Of a DNA stretch of 63,339 bases, positions 62,084 to 63,339 are shown piece by piece. Below the pieces are notes generated by a model. The model searched no databases, was not told where the DNA came from, and saw nothing but the letters and a program-made list of their open reading frames with translations. Position 1 is the stretch's first letter. Each line of letters opens with the position of its first letter. The translations under genes and the position numbers were made by a program. This DNA is from Prevotella sp. Lineage in GTDB: Bacteria > Bacteroidota > Bacteroidia > Bacteroidales > Bacteroidaceae. The stretch lies in NCBI GenBank assembly GCA_017548605.1, contig JAFYZT010000052.1:1-63339 (forward strand), in the 5' to 3' direction.

Positions 62084-63339
62084 ATGAACAAGAAATCCAT
62101 CATCATCGTACTGCTCGCCTTCGTCGCAATGACGGGACAAGCAAAAAAGACAATCGTATGGGAAAACCCATCTGTTGCCTATTCAGCCTTTTCGTATTTT
62201 GAAATCCAAAAGGTGGAAATGACGAAGGAAAAGACTGCCATGTATGTTAGGATGGTTCATTTACCAGGTCATGGTTTCCGAATCAGCAAAGACAGTTATC
62301 TGCAAACAAATGGGAAGCAGTATGGCATCATTGGAAGCGACAGCATACCTCTGGGAGGAGATTACATCATTTTGGACGACACAGGAAGGAAAGACTTCAT
62401 TCTCTATTTCAGGCCATTGCCTTTGGACACGAAGGAATTTGACTTCTTGGAAGGTTTGGCGAAAGGCGACTACAAAGTGTTTGGCATCCACGACAAGGAC
62501 TACACGATTCCTCCCGCTTCCGTGCCTACTGAATACATGCCCGATGATAATGGGGAAGGATTGACGGAACTGAAGTTCGATGCTACGCCTGCCACCATAC
62601 ATTTCAAGTCGTTGAACTATCGTAAGGGAATGAACACGGAGATTCGAGTGCAATATGTTGATTTGAAGAATCCTGCAAAGCCTATGGATGTCTACACGAA
62701 TCTGAATGATGATGGTGAAGCCAGTCTTAGTCTCCCTATCTGCCTGCCTCAAATTGTGTGGATTGTTATCGTTAACATTCCATGGAGTTCAATGAGTTGT
62801 GTATATCTTTCACCAGGTAAGGAAGTGACCGTCCTAGTTGATATGCTACACGATGACAGCGAAGCCAATAACAAGATTGTAGGTGCCAAAGGCTATTACG
62901 CAAAATTCGGCAAAGATTGGCTTCGGTCTACTCATGACGAGGAAACTGAAAATGGTCCTCAGAAACCAACCATTAAAAAGGAAGACATACACGATGTGCA
63001 GACGCTGATAAGATATTGTGATGAAGAACGGGAGAACTACGACAAATGGGTAAAGAACTCAAACTATTGCAAGGCAATCAAAGAGTATTTGACACAATAC
63101 GCATATTCCCCGTTATTCATGTTTGAAGGCGAACAAGATTCCCTGTCCAAAACAAAAGGATTTACTGACTATGTGCTTAAGTATTATACAGGGAATCTAT
63201 ACAAGAAGAATATCGTTTTCAACAATGAATACCCAAGAGCCAGCAAATACTATGCAATGACTGATGCACGAGGATTCAATGCCGACCTTGCCCGCTATTG
63301 TTACTATCTGCCACAGGTGCTTGACTCCAAACAATTGGA
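62084..63339 (+). CDS. Exported protein related to the TlpA-like series, N-terminal part (cut by window edge)
   Basis: An open frame of 418 codons from the ATG at 62084 with no stop before the window ends. It begins with a signal peptide like its neighbours (IIIVLLAFVAMTGQA). The visible part has strand-rich segments (MYVRMVHLPGHGFRISKDSY, LKFDATPATIHFKSLNYRKGMNTEIRV) and a later helical part (EYLTQYAYSPLFMFEGEQDS). This matches the N-terminal half of Bacteroidetes thioredoxin-family proteins, whose CxxC domain would lie beyond the edge. It has its own promoter with the shared operator-like element. Confidence 0.75.
   Translation, partial: MNKKSIIIVLLAFVAMTGQAKKTIVWENPSVAYSAFSYFEIQKVEMTKEKTAMYVRMVHLPGHGFRISKDSYLQTNGKQYGIIGSDSIPLGGDYIILDDTGRKDFILYFRPLPLDTKEFDFLEGLAKGDYKVFGIHDKDYTIPPASVPTEYMPDDNGEGLTELKFDATPATIHFKSLNYRKGMNTEIRVQYVDLKNPAKPMDVYTNLNDDGEASLSLPICLPQIVWIVIVNIPWSSMSCVYLSPGKEVTVLVDMLHDDSEANNKIVGAKGYYAKFGKDWLRSTHDEETENGPQKPTIKKEDIHDVQTLIRYCDEERENYDKWVKNSNYCKAIKEYLTQYAYSPLFMFEGEQDSLSKTKGFTDYVLKYYTGNLYKKNIVFNNEYPRASKYYAMTDARGFNADLARYCYYLPQVLDSKQL

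Overview
The window looks like a chromosomal piece of a Prevotella/Segatella-type member of the Bacteroidales. Promoters fit the Bacteroidetes form (TTTG, about 19-21 bases, TAnnTTTG), seen in near-perfect form before six genes. The ribosomal cluster carries the short DUF4295 gene after L28 and L33. Many secreted proteins have signal peptides ending in AQ, and the glycoside hydrolases (GH95, GH51, GH3, GH5) and esterases point to a gut or rumen degrader of plant cell walls. A methylmalonyl-CoA mutase beside sodium-pump decarboxylase subunits fits the succinate-propionate fermentation of this group.

Layout. 1-6975: small metabolic genes (2-hydroxyacid dehydrogenase fragment, acetyltransferase, beta-carbonic anhydrase, RidA, Dabb protein), the uncharacterised GGGtGRT plus NifU-like pair, a C_GCAxxG_C_C protein, an esterase-like protein and a lipid-anchored flavodoxin. 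7155-9723: two tandem secreted histidine-type phosphatases. 9747-18379: one long minus-strand series starting with a GH95 fucosidase, then a small secreted protein, aldo/keto reductase, amidohydrolase, zinc dehydrogenase, a Memo-AMMECR1 fusion and its radical SAM partner. The first part reads as fucoside hydrolysis and non-phosphorylated fucose oxidation. 18476-24958: two-domain esterase, GH51 arabinofuranosidase, a barrel protein and hypotheticals. 25284-31045: rpmB-rpmG-DUF4295, ftsY-rimO, then membrane-anchored HU-domain proteins and an FHA protein. 31169-38132: GH3, an IS4-type insertion element that ends in the 3' end of a fic gene, and a GH5 endoglucanase. 38282-46855: sodium-pump beta, biotin carrier and gamma-like subunits, an AspT-type transporter, and divergent mutA-mutB. 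46947-53565: mgtC, clpC, ispE, dnaB and an SGNH hydrolase. 53817-63339: ECF sigma factor, anti-sigma factor, TonB-type receptor, Crp/Fnr regulator and three TlpA-like or related exported proteins; the last runs off the window.

The most unusual signals are not single genes. (1) Short tandem repeats of period 7 or 8, each unit usually carrying TGA or TAA in the sense direction, begin at or within a few bases of the stop codons of at least seven genes (amidohydrolase, the 20037 gene, the DUF4380-like gene, GH5, oadB-like, mgtC, ispE), with a related longer-unit array after the FHA gene. (2) An identical 28-base element with a 12-base palindromic core lies exactly 68.5 bases upstream of the -7 boxes of two TlpA-family transcription units, next to a Crp/Fnr gene. 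(3) The IS element has swapped the last codons of fic for its own terminal repeat, and the original C-terminus can be rebuilt from the flanks. (4) A Memo-AMMECR1 fusion has a signal peptide while its radical SAM partner has none. No tRNA, rRNA or CRISPR array was found.
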